This document shows positions 1 through 6,818 of a stretch of DNA of 21,182 bases, piece by piece. A model generated the notes under the pieces. That model had not been told where the DNA came from and searched no databases. It worked only from the letters and a program-made list of their open reading frames with translations. Position numbers and translations under genes: made by a program. The stretch is from DAIOSQ01 sp036752465 (GTDB taxonomy: Bacteria > Pseudomonadota > Gammaproteobacteria > Legionellales > Legionellaceae). The number at the start of each line of letters is the position of its first letter. Within the stretch, counting starts at the first letter, position 1. The stretch spans positions 1 to 21,182 of the forward strand of contig DAIOSQ010000016.1 in NCBI GenBank assembly GCA_036752465.1, written 5' to 3'.

Positions 1-141
1 AACAGCCAAGAGTACTGTAGCCACGGCACCAACGAGGTAGGGTGTCATGTCTCTTGGGAGGTGCAGCGTAGGCTGGCTGAGTCCTAGGGCTTCAAATAAT
101 CGATACGATCTTGCAGAAAAATCACCAAAAAATCCAGTCAT
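1..141 (-). CDS. N-terminal part of an unrecognised membrane protein (runs off the left edge)
   Basis: An ATG at 141-139 on the minus strand opens a frame of 47 codons with no stop before the window edge. It is preceded by a GGAG ribosome binding site with 7 bases of spacing and by a promoter with a perfect TATAAT box. The first ~30 residues are amphipathic (starting MTGFFGDFSARSYRLFEALG). They lead into a hydrophobic run beginning around residue 33 (TPYLVGAVATVLLAV), which looks like the first membrane helix. I do not recognise the family from this fragment. The start is well supported by the promoter and ribosome binding site; the product is unknown. Confidence 0.6.
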   Translation of the reverse strand, partial: MTGFFGDFSARSYRLFEALGLSQPTLHLPRDMTPYLVGAVATVLLAV

Positions 142-170
142 ATTAAATCTCCAGTTGGTTAAGAAATTTT

Positions 171-199
171 ATTATACTTTATGCTTAAACAATAAGCAA
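171..199 (-). promoter_or_regulatory. Sigma70-type promoter for the left-edge gene
   Basis: On the minus strand there is TTGCTT (199-194), a 17-base spacer, and a perfect TATAAT (176-171). The expected start point near 164 would leave a leader of about 23 bases before the ATG at 141. Confidence 0.55.
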
Positions 200-234
200 T
201 AATTTTTTGCTCAGCACACCAATACTCTTGCAAA

Positions 235-546
235 ATGCAGTTGCCATGGTCGCGAGCGGTCAAGGTGTGGTGGAGATGGAGACGTTTGGCAGATTTTTTC
301 GCGAAAGCAACAGTCACGACTATGGTGAGCGAAAAAACCCGAGAAAAGTTTGTAGAGTTAATGCAGATCGCACCTGTAAAAGCTAAATCAATTCTCGAGT
401 TTTGCTCAGGGTAACAGGGTGCGGATGCCTATTGGCGCAGTGATTGTTTGTCCGTTACAGCTGGTTGCATTTTTCATGCTCAACGATTGGTGTTTGTGGC
501 GGATGAGGGTATACTTTCCGGTGGCGATTTTACGGGGTTATTGTAG
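235..546 (+). pseudogene. Possible decayed methyltransferase-like gene in the gap before rnhA
   Basis: The 410 bases between 142 and 552 hold no intact gene. From the ATG at 235 there is a 59-codon frame ending in TAA at 412-414, and the same frame then stays open to a TAG at 544-546. Just before the first stop it reads ILEFCSG, which resembles SAM-methyltransferase motif I (ILE.G.G). The second half contains AGCIFHAQRLVF, loosely like the C-terminal strand of the methyltransferases that often precede rnhA (YafS in E. coli). The segment is far too short to be a working enzyme. There is no good ribosome binding site. The similarity is weak and this could be non-coding DNA. Confidence 0.2.
487..515 (+). 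promoter_or_regulatory. Probable promoter for rnhA-dnaQ
   Basis: TTGGTG (487-492), a 17-base spacer and TATACT (510-515) match sigma70 spacing, with a good -10 and a weak -35. The predicted start near 522 gives a 30-37 base leader before rnhA. Confidence 0.4.
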
Positions 547-552
547 AAGAAG

Positions 553-1002
553 ATGATGATGAAGGTAACCATATACACCGATGGTTCTTGCAAAGGCAAT
601 CCCGGGCCAGGCGGCTGGGGGGTATTGTTGCGCTTTAACGGTGAAGAAAAGACGTTACAAGGGGCTGTCGCACAAACCACCAATAATCGTATGGAATTGA
701 CCGCGGCGATTGCAGGCTTGCAGGCTTTGAAAAAGCCTTGTGTGGTGGATTTATACACCGATTCGCAATATTTACGCCAGGGCATGACCCAATGGCTGGT
801 CGGTTGGAAGCGCAACAATTGGCGCAATGCGCAAAAAGAACCGGTAAAAAATCAAGATCTGTGGCAGGCTTTGGATGAGTTGGCTGCCGTGCATCAAATC
901 AATTGGCACTGGGTGAAAGGGCATGGCGGCGATCCGGACAACGAGCGGGTTGATGTGCTGGCGAATCAAGCAGTCGAGGCGTTGCTTGCGGGGCAGCTAT
1001 GA
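553..1002 (+). CDS. rnhA: Ribonuclease HI
   Basis: RNase HI cuts the RNA strand of RNA-DNA hybrids in the cytoplasm, acting on R-loops, primer remnants and misincorporated ribonucleotides. The 149-residue protein is full length (E. coli 155). All the catalytic acidic residues and the active-site histidine are visible: D10 (YTDGSC), E48 (NRMELT), D70 (YTDSQ), H124 (VKGHGG) and D134 (ERVDVLAN). Three consecutive ATG codons lie at 553, 556 and 559. The purine-rich AAGAAG just upstream would suit the third best (protein MKVTIYTDGS), so the true product may be two residues shorter. The stop codon overlaps the start of dnaQ in an ATGA arrangement, so the two genes are probably co-transcribed and translationally coupled. 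In E. coli these two genes are adjacent but divergent. Confidence 0.96.
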   Translation: MMMKVTIYTDGSCKGNPGPGGWGVLLRFNGEEKTLQGAVAQTTNNRMELTAAIAGLQALKKPCVVDLYTDSQYLRQGMTQWLVGWKRNNWRNAQKEPVKNQDLWQALDELAAVHQINWHWVKGHGGDPDNERVDVLANQAVEALLAGQL

Positions 1003-1676
1003 GACAAATCATCCTCGATACGGAAACTACGGGGCTTGATCCGCAATCGGGACATCGCTTGATTGAAATAGCCTGTCTAGAGATGATCGGTCGCAAGCTT
1101 ACCGGACAGCAGTTTCACGTCTATTTGAATCCGCAGCGAGCGGTTGATGTGGGCGCCTTTAAAGTGCATGGTCTTAGCAATGAATTTTTGCGTGACAAGC
1201 CTTTATTTCAAGATGTGGTGGTTGATTTTCTGGCTTTTGTTGATCAGGCCGAGCTGATTATTCACAATGCACCCTTCGATGTCGGGTTTATCAACAGTGA
1301 ATTGACGCGCTTGGGGCACAACGGCACCTTGACCGATCATTGCGATATTTTAGACACCTTGGTGTTGGCTAAAAAAATGCATCCAGGACAAAGAAATAGT
1401 CTAGATGCCTTATGTAAGCGCTATAATGTGGATAACTCCGCACGACAATTGCATGGCGCATTGCTTGACACCGAACTGCTAGCCTTTGTCTATCTGGCGA
1501 TGACCGGCGGGCAGACCCATATGCAATTTGAAGATAGCATGGGCTGTGATGTGGCAGCAGTCATTCCTCCAGCGACTGTCGATGCAGTGAGCCTACAACA
1601 CGGCGTGGTAGTGTTTGCGGATGAGCACGAAAATCAACGACATCAAGCATTTATTGAAAAAATGCTGTCACGATAG
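999..1676 (+). CDS. dnaQ: DNA polymerase III epsilon subunit (3'-5' proofreading exonuclease)
   Basis: Epsilon proofreads for the replicative polymerase and binds the alpha and theta subunits in the core. The 225-residue protein has the DEDDh exonuclease motifs in order: Exo I D7-T-E9 (ILDTETTGLDP), Exo II with D94 (HNAPFDVGF), and Exo III with H152 and D157 (HGALLDTELLA). The C-terminal segment after about residue 190 is a linker ending in a short helix (ENQRHQAFIEKML) of the kind that contacts alpha. The length is close to that of other gammaproteobacterial epsilons. Its ATG overlaps the rnhA stop by 4 bases, which fixes the start. It converges on the next gene with only 9 bases between stops and no visible hairpin terminator. 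Confidence 0.96.
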   Translation: MRQIILDTETTGLDPQSGHRLIEIACLEMIGRKLTGQQFHVYLNPQRAVDVGAFKVHGLSNEFLRDKPLFQDVVVDFLAFVDQAELIIHNAPFDVGFINSELTRLGHNGTLTDHCDILDTLVLAKKMHPGQRNSLDALCKRYNVDNSARQLHGALLDTELLAFVYLAMTGGQTHMQFEDSMGCDVAAVIPPATVDAVSLQHGVVVFADEHENQRHQAFIEKMLSR

Positions 1677-1685
1677 ACACGCACC

Positions 1686-2507
1686 TCATGGCCCTATCAC
1701 GATATTGGGTGTTTGCTGGTCGGTGTATTTGTATATTGCTGGATATCCGGAGATAATTTGCAAGCGCAGGGTGTGGGCACCTTCTTGTTCTTGCGTATGT
1801 TGCAGTGCCTGCAGATGTTTAGCAAACCCATTAAAATGATCGACCGTTAGACCAAACCCATACATCACCGTCAGCATTTTTTTCGTATGCTGATCCACCT
1901 TAGCCGCATTAAAATCACAATATTGGCAAGCAAATGCCTGGTTGTTAGCGCTGAGCAGCGGTAATTTGTGTAAGGAAAATTGCTGACCTTGCAGGGTATA
2001 CTGCTCATATGGATAGCCTTGGCGGTGCGTAATAACATCGCCAGAAATTTTACTGAGATCATATGAATCAATAGTCAGCATACTTAATAGGGTGTGTTCT
2101 CGGTTAACCACATCAAATATGGTATCTAAGCGCGGGGCTTTGCCAGTGAACGTTTTGCGCATGAAAACTTCGTTTCTGCCCATGGTCAGCCCATGGGCAG
2201 AACTTAGTTCTAAGCTCTGCAGCAGCTCATTTTGTCGCTCAAATACTGGAAATTTACGCAGTTTAGCTAAGTTTCCGTAATTTTTAGCCAATGCCCCAAG
2301 TTGGAAATCAAACAATGTGCGCAGCTCACCCTGTGGCGGAGCCACCTCGTTGACTTCTGAATAGATAAGCCCCATCAACATGTCTTTAAATTGACAACCA
2401 TGCATAAATTGTATTGGCACCGCAGCCTGGTAAACTTGGTACGCTGAGGTGGCAGCGTAGCCAAACAATGTTAAGGCAGCTGTAGCGATGTTGCTATAAA
2501 TTTTCAT
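1686..2507 (-). CDS. Secreted protein of unknown function with a CxxC pair
   Basis: The 273-residue product begins MKIYSNIATAALTLFGYA and has a cleavable signal peptide, with likely cleavage after T20-S21-A22. It is therefore expected in the periplasm or outside the cell. I recognise no family. The mature part is mixed alpha/beta with three cysteines: C38 and the pair C194/C197 (ACQYCDF). The start at 2507 is preferred over the in-frame start at 2600. AGGA lies 7 bases before the 2507 ATG, a signal peptide begins exactly there, and a promoter at 2578-2605 would lie inside the longer version. The leader carries a small hairpin (2538-2556). The coding region contains a perfect 12-base inverted repeat at 2174-2202. 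No neighbour suggests its role. Confidence 0.75.
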   Translation of the reverse strand: MKIYSNIATAALTLFGYAATSAYQVYQAAVPIQFMHGCQFKDMLMGLIYSEVNEVAPPQGELRTLFDFQLGALAKNYGNLAKLRKFPVFERQNELLQSLELSSAHGLTMGRNEVFMRKTFTGKAPRLDTIFDVVNREHTLLSMLTIDSYDLSKISGDVITHRQGYPYEQYTLQGQQFSLHKLPLLSANNQAFACQYCDFNAAKVDQHTKKMLTVMYGFGLTVDHFNGFAKHLQALQHTQEQEGAHTLRLQIISGYPAIYKYTDQQTPNIVIGP

Positions 2508-2537
2508 TAATATTCCTGTGCTTGTGAGTTGACGCGG

Positions 2538-2556
2538 ACCTGCATAATCAGCAGGT
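2538..2556 (-). other. Hairpin in the leader of the secreted-protein gene
   Basis: ACCTGC (2538-2543) and GCAGGT (2551-2556) form a perfect 6-base stem with a 7-base loop. It lies between the predicted transcription start (about 2571) and the start codon at 2507. It could be an mRNA structure or a protein-binding palindrome. No T-run follows it, so it is not a terminator. Confidence 0.3.
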
Positions 2557-2577
2557 ATGTCCCCGTCGTTTTGCAGA

Positions 2578-2605
2578 ATTATGGGAGTATTGTGCGACAA
2601 GTCAA
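2578..2605 (-). promoter_or_regulatory. Sigma70-type promoter for the secreted-protein gene
   Basis: On the minus strand TTGACT (2605-2600), a 16-base spacer and CATAAT (2583-2578) each match the consensus boxes at five of six positions. The leader would be about 63 bases. Confidence 0.5.
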
Positions 2606-2649
2606 GCTAGGGATGGCCAGCACCTTAAGAAAAAAATCTGCATAACTGC

Positions 2650-2678
2650 TTGACTCTATTGCATTCTCAGAGTTAAAT
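2650..2678 (+). promoter_or_regulatory. Promoter of the tRNA-Phe gene
   Basis: TTGACT (2650-2655), a 17-base spacer and TTAAAT (2673-2678) precede the tRNA. The expected start is near 2685, seven bases before the mature 5' end. Confidence 0.5.
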
Positions 2679-2691
2679 AGCATCCTCACTT

Positions 2692-2767
<76 letters not shown>

Positions 2768-2887
2768 AATTAAATCAATACGTTACGCTAATTTTAGCCA
2801 CTCACAAAAAACCTCCGCGTGACTTTTGCGTGAGCTAGCAGAATGTTTAGGCATGTCTTCCATTCATCCCAGCGAGGTTTACATCAA

Positions 2888-4306
2888 ATGGAGCATCAGG
2901 TTTTAAAAAGAGGTTTGAAATCTCGCCATATTGCAATGATCGCTCTCGGAGGTTCGCTAGGCACAGGCATATTTGTAAGCAGTGGCGGAGCCATTCATGC
3001 CGCAGGCCCAGGTGGCGCATTATTTGCCTTTATGATTATAGGGCTGATGATTTACTTTTTAATGACCAGTTTGGGCGAAATGTCCGCGCTATATCCCGTG
3101 ACGGGCAGTTTTTGCGAATACTGTGCGCTTTTTGTGAATCCTGCTTTTGGATTTGCGATGTCATATAACTATTGGTTTAATTGGGCCATAACTGTTGCTG
3201 CAGAATTATCTGCGGCAGGTATTGTCATGCAGTTTTGGTTTCCTGCTATCCCGGTAGTCTATTGGAGTGCTTTATTTTTTTGCCTAATCGTCCTGTTAAA
3301 CTTAGCCATAGTAGGGCTCTACGGTGAAATTGAATATTGGCTATCCACGATAAAAGTAGCTACGGTACTAATATTTATTGTGGTCGGTGTATGCATTATT
3401 TTGGGCTTGACTGACTATCCGCGTGTAGGATATCAAAACTGGACCTTAGGTGACGGGCCTTTTCATAATGGTTGGCACGGTGTGGTTGGTGTTATGTTAG
3501 TTGCCGGATTTGCTTTTCAGGGTACAGAGATTTTTGGCGTGACTGCGGGTGAAGCTAAAAATCCGCGCGAGAGCATCCCTAAAGCGGTAAAAAATGTGTT
3601 TTGGCGTATTTTATTATTTTATATTGTCGCTATTGTCATCATCAATTTTATTATTCCTTATACCGATCCAAGCTTGATGAATCCGAATAACGAGATCTCT
3701 CTCAGTCCTTTTACTATCGTGTTTAAAAAAGCGGGGTTTAAGTTTGCTGCGGCGGCTGTCAATTTTGTCGTGCTAACGGCAGTACTTTCCGCTGCCAATG
3801 CCAGCATGTATACGGCCACCAGAACCCTATGGTATATGGCTAAGCAAGGCATTGCGCCCAAAGTTTTTGCCAAAATGACCCATAGAGGCGTTCCTGCTGC
3901 GGCGTTGGCACTGACCTCACTGTTCGGTGCCATAACGTTTCTATCGTCCTTAGTGGGTGGTGGCAAGATTTTTATGTGGCTGATTAATTTATCATCTTTA
4001 TCGGGGTTTATTGCCTGGATAGGTATCGCGATTAGCCATTACTGTTTCAGAAAACAATATATCAAGCAAGGCAACTCTTTGCTGACGCTACCCTATCAAG
4101 CCAAGCTTTACCCATTTGGGCCTATATTTACCCTGATTTTATGTGGTTTAATCATCATTGGCCAACAGTTTATTATCGGTAAAAACAGTGAGGCCGACTG
4201 GGGAACATTTATTGGCACGTATATTAGCATTCCATTGTTTGTCATGCTGTATATGGGGTATTGGTTGTACGATCGTCCGCGTCGCTCTCTGCTAGGCCGT
4301 GGGTAG
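2888..4306 (+). CDS. lysP: LysP-like amino-acid permease (APC superfamily)
   Basis: An inner-membrane secondary transporter of the amino acid-polyamine-organocation superfamily, about 12 membrane helices, 472 residues. The first helix has the family glycine motif (ALGGSLGTGIFVSSGG). From there the sequence follows E. coli lysine permease LysP closely as I recall it: GEMSALYPVTGSF, YNYWFNWAITVAAEL, GFAFQGTEIFGVTAGE, FWRILLFYIVAI, IIPYTDPSL, FIAWIGIAISHY and YPFGPIF. Lysine is thus the likeliest substrate, though substrate calls within this family are uncertain. The chosen ATG (2888, protein MEHQVLKRGLKSRH) matches the usual family start and has GAGG 10 bases upstream. An in-frame ATG at 2843 would add 15 residues but has a poorer ribosome binding site. 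It lies downstream of the tRNA with no clear terminator between. Confidence 0.85.
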   Translation: MEHQVLKRGLKSRHIAMIALGGSLGTGIFVSSGGAIHAAGPGGALFAFMIIGLMIYFLMTSLGEMSALYPVTGSFCEYCALFVNPAFGFAMSYNYWFNWAITVAAELSAAGIVMQFWFPAIPVVYWSALFFCLIVLLNLAIVGLYGEIEYWLSTIKVATVLIFIVVGVCIILGLTDYPRVGYQNWTLGDGPFHNGWHGVVGVMLVAGFAFQGTEIFGVTAGEAKNPRESIPKAVKNVFWRILLFYIVAIVIINFIIPYTDPSLMNPNNEISLSPFTIVFKKAGFKFAAAAVNFVVLTAVLSAANASMYTATRTLWYMAKQGIAPKVFAKMTHRGVPAAALALTSLFGAITFLSSLVGGGKIFMWLINLSSLSGFIAWIGIAISHYCFRKQYIKQGNSLLTLPYQAKLYPFGPIFTLILCGLIIIGQQFIIGKNSEADWGTFIGTYISIPLFVMLYMGYWLYDRPRRSLLGRG

Positions 4307-4345
4307 TGTCTCGATATTTTATCTGCATTTTTTGTAAACAATGTA

Positions 4346-4373
4346 TTGCAAATAAAGAACATCATGATAAAAT
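4346..4373 (+). promoter_or_regulatory. Promoter for the DUF2235-type hydrolase gene
   Basis: TTGCAA (4346-4351), a 16-base spacer and TAAAAT (4368-4373) lie in the short gap after the permease. A start near 4380 would give a leader of about 23 bases. Confidence 0.45.
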
Positions 4374-4402
4374 ACAGGAAAATTCGCCTTGACCTTTAAC
4401 TT

Positions 4403-6709
4403 ATGCCGTGCACCATCATTTTCCATGGGACCTGTGAAACTCACTGGACTGACTTGGAGTATCTCACAAAAAATCAGCTTAGCGGGATAGGTGAAGGTAG
4501 CCATACCCTAAGTTATTTCGCGGATTGTATTCAACCTAGCGTGGAGCAGGTTGTCGAACCATTATTCGAACAATGTAGGGCTTTACAGTTACCGAATGAT
4601 GAGGGTTTGTTAAAACTATCCAATGAATTGGCTGTGATCTGTGGTCCGGATACCACAGGAACGTTCGTGCATGATCGAATTGTCAGCGGTTTGATGATTG
4701 TTTTAAATGCTATGATGCGTGGCGAGTCTGTGATTAATGTTACCGGCTTCAGCAGGGGTAGTGTTGAAGTGATTCATATGTTGCATGAGCTGCAACGGAT
4801 CAAAGATTATTTAAATGATACAAGCAAACCTCAATCAGTGGATCAGATTGTCGATTATATCTGTGAACGGTGTTATAACCCTCCCGGTTATTTTACTGGT
4901 GGTTGGAGAACCAATCGACTTAATACTTATTATAAAGTGGCGTTAACACAGGTGCTTGCAGATCCCGCCGTATTGCAATGCTTAAGAGACACGATCAATA
5001 TGGTGCAGCTGAATGTCATGTTACTTGATCCTGTACCTGGATTCTGTAACAGCAACAATCTACCTTACTTAAAATGGCGAGCGCCTATGCATTATGTTGC
5101 GCCAGCCATGATCAAAAAGTTGACAGTTGTGTATATGTCAGATGAGCGCTCCGTGGGTTTCCGTGCAGTTTGGATTAATCCGACCCCTGGTGCGGCTACG
5201 CAAATAATCCGTACCCACTTGCCAGGCTTTCATAGTACGGCCAATGGTAACTGTGTTAATCATACACCCGCGATAACCCTAAATTCGTCCGCGCAATTTC
5301 CATTTACAGACATGCGCGATGTACAACACCTATATCTATATAAACTCTTACAATTTGCCGTGCAAAATGGCGTTAAGCTAACCACCGCAGAAGCATTAAG
5401 CGATCGCTATTTGACGCCTATTTTTAGACAATTTATTCAAAAACAAGCCAGTAGAGTTGAGCAGCAGCACTTCATGTTGCTTTGCTATCGCCGGATTGCA
5501 GCGCATCTGTCCGCGTATCAGCAAACCCGTGCAACTTACTACATTCCTTCTCTGGGAGGACTGGGGGGGGGGGTAGAAGAGCGTAACGGCCATCGTAAGC
5601 TGTCTGTCCAAGAAAATGACAAAGTCATAGAGACAAGTATGGCTGACTGCTTTAATTTCAAGATCAGTGTTGAGCCGGATGCCCATGTTAATTTCGAGCA
5701 TTATTTTTTAGATTTTGCTGCGGACATCCTAACGCCGTTGATAGGATCTTTAGCTGGCCGTATACCCGAGGCCATTGACTATGCCGCTGCGCAACGATTC
5801 CTAGCAGACTGTTTTGCTTCTGAGCAAAACACAAACTGCTATGTATTAACCCAAGGCGTGCGCACGTTACTAGACAAGTGCAACCAACAAGATGCAAATA
5901 ATAGCCCATGGTATAGAGTTATTTCTGCCGACACTAGCTCTAGTCAGGCACGCATCATGCAGCAGCTGATAGAGCTGGTAACCGGGAGAATGGCCGATGT
6001 ATATTTGCAACAAGCTTACACTTTGCAACAGGCCGCAGCTTGTCAGGATATACAAGTTATTCTCGGGATGACGCTGCCTGCTGCGGGTGTGAGCGCAGAT
6101 TCGGAGCAGCTGGCGGCTAAAAAAAGTGCATTTCTAAGCATGTGGCAAGATACTATGCAAAAACATATTGCGCAAAAAGTAAACGAATGTTTGCAGCAGC
6201 AACACAGCGCTGCGAGGCTACTGCTGTTGGGGCATCGCATCAATCAGCTTCCGCCAAATCCGGCATTAGTTGCGTTGCGTGCTGCTATCGACGCCCGACT
6301 GCAAGCTGAGACGGATCCGTATACCAACCTATCGCTTTGGCTACAAGCAAACCTCAGCATACCCATGCCAAGGTTGACTGTGTCCTGCCAACTTTTTTTA
6401 TATGATCAAATCTTGCGTCTTTATCTGTGTTTAATTGCGAATCTGCGGGCCATACAATCCATACAGCAGCAGTTTGTTGCACTGGTGTGTGATTTGCAGA
6501 AAGTCAGTGGCTTGAGTCTGACAGCCCTTAGCGGTGTTGGGGTAATCTGCGGCATGATAGTGATTGCTGCAACCGTCATGCTAGCCAGCAGCAGCGGAGG
6601 TGTGCTGACACCAGTCATCGCTATAGGCACCGGCTCAGGATTGAGTGCATTGGGTTTGTTTGGCATGGTGCAGGATGATCAGACCCATAACCTATGCCGC
6701 CCGAACTAG
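4403..6709 (+). CDS. DUF2235/Tle1-like alpha/beta hydrolase with C-terminal membrane hairpin; possible secreted effector
   Basis: The first ~290 of 768 residues fit the DUF2235 fold, which includes type VI phospholipase effectors such as Tle1. There is an N-terminal strand CTIIFHGT. The nucleophile elbow GFSRG has S117. LLDPVPG carries D209. The segment MSDERSVGFRAVW, followed by LPGFHSTANG with H277, parallels the family's 'SIDERR..FRPV ... PG.HSD.GGG' block. A Ser-Asp-His triad is thus plausible, with a lipid or other ester as likely substrate. The remaining ~470 residues are unrecognised and Gln/Ala-rich with helices. They end in a hydrophobic hairpin (about 706-754), suggesting membrane insertion. 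There is no signal peptide. An 11-G tract at 5563-5573 encodes G387-G389; a one-base change would end the protein there. No strong ribosome binding site precedes the ATG. Hydrolase family is fairly sure; effector status is inference. Confidence 0.7.
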   Translation: MPCTIIFHGTCETHWTDLEYLTKNQLSGIGEGSHTLSYFADCIQPSVEQVVEPLFEQCRALQLPNDEGLLKLSNELAVICGPDTTGTFVHDRIVSGLMIVLNAMMRGESVINVTGFSRGSVEVIHMLHELQRIKDYLNDTSKPQSVDQIVDYICERCYNPPGYFTGGWRTNRLNTYYKVALTQVLADPAVLQCLRDTINMVQLNVMLLDPVPGFCNSNNLPYLKWRAPMHYVAPAMIKKLTVVYMSDERSVGFRAVWINPTPGAATQIIRTHLPGFHSTANGNCVNHTPAITLNSSAQFPFTDMRDVQHLYLYKLLQFAVQNGVKLTTAEALSDRYLTPIFRQFIQKQASRVEQQHFMLLCYRRIAAHLSAYQQTRATYYIPSLGGLGGGVEERNGHRKLSVQENDKVIETSMADCFNFKISVEPDAHVNFEHYFLDFAADILTPLIGSLAGRIPEAIDYAAAQRFLADCFASEQNTNCYVLTQGVRTLLDKCNQQDANNSPWYRVISADTSSSQARIMQQLIELVTGRMADVYLQQAYTLQQAAACQDIQVILGMTLPAAGVSADSEQLAAKKSAFLSMWQDTMQKHIAQKVNECLQQQHSAARLLLLGHRINQLPPNPALVALRAAIDARLQAETDPYTNLSLWLQANLSIPMPRLTVSCQLFLYDQILRLYLCLIANLRAIQSIQQQFVALVCDLQKVSGLSLTALSGVGVICGMIVIAATVMLASSSGGVLTPVIAIGTGSGLSALGLFGMVQDDQTHNLCRPN
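5563..5573 (+). repeat. Poly-G tract (G11) inside the hydrolase reading frame
   Basis: Eleven consecutive G residues occur in the codons CTG GGG GGG GGG GTA. With 10 G the next codon becomes TAG. With 12 G the frame reads GGT AGA AGA GCG TAA. Only G11 (or changes by three) keeps the C-terminal ~380 residues. I saw no other G or C run of similar length in the window. It is a candidate contingency locus; a homopolymer length error in the sequence is the alternative. Confidence 0.85.
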
Positions 6710-6779
6710 AGATAAATTTTCTGTTTTAATGGTGGGCAGGATCACCCACGCGCATTGATTAAAAAATATTCAATCTAAG

Positions 6780-6788
6780 TGCTATACT
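6780..6788 (+). promoter_or_regulatory. Extended -10 promoter before the 412-residue unknown
   Basis: TGC followed by TATACT (6783-6788) is an extended -10 element located 30 bases before the ATG at 6819. No well-spaced -35 is visible, as is usual for this promoter type. Confidence 0.35.
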
Positions 6789-6818
6789 CATATAACAGAG
6801 TTTTGCTTGAGATTGATT

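Noticed and set aside
480..827. 115-residue open frame on the minus strand
   Set aside because: It lies antisense to rnhA, has no ribosome binding site and its composition is that of a shadow frame.
6732..6749. GTGGG/CCCAC hairpin after the hydrolase gene
   Set aside because: The stem is only 5 bases and no T-run follows, so it does not qualify as a terminator.
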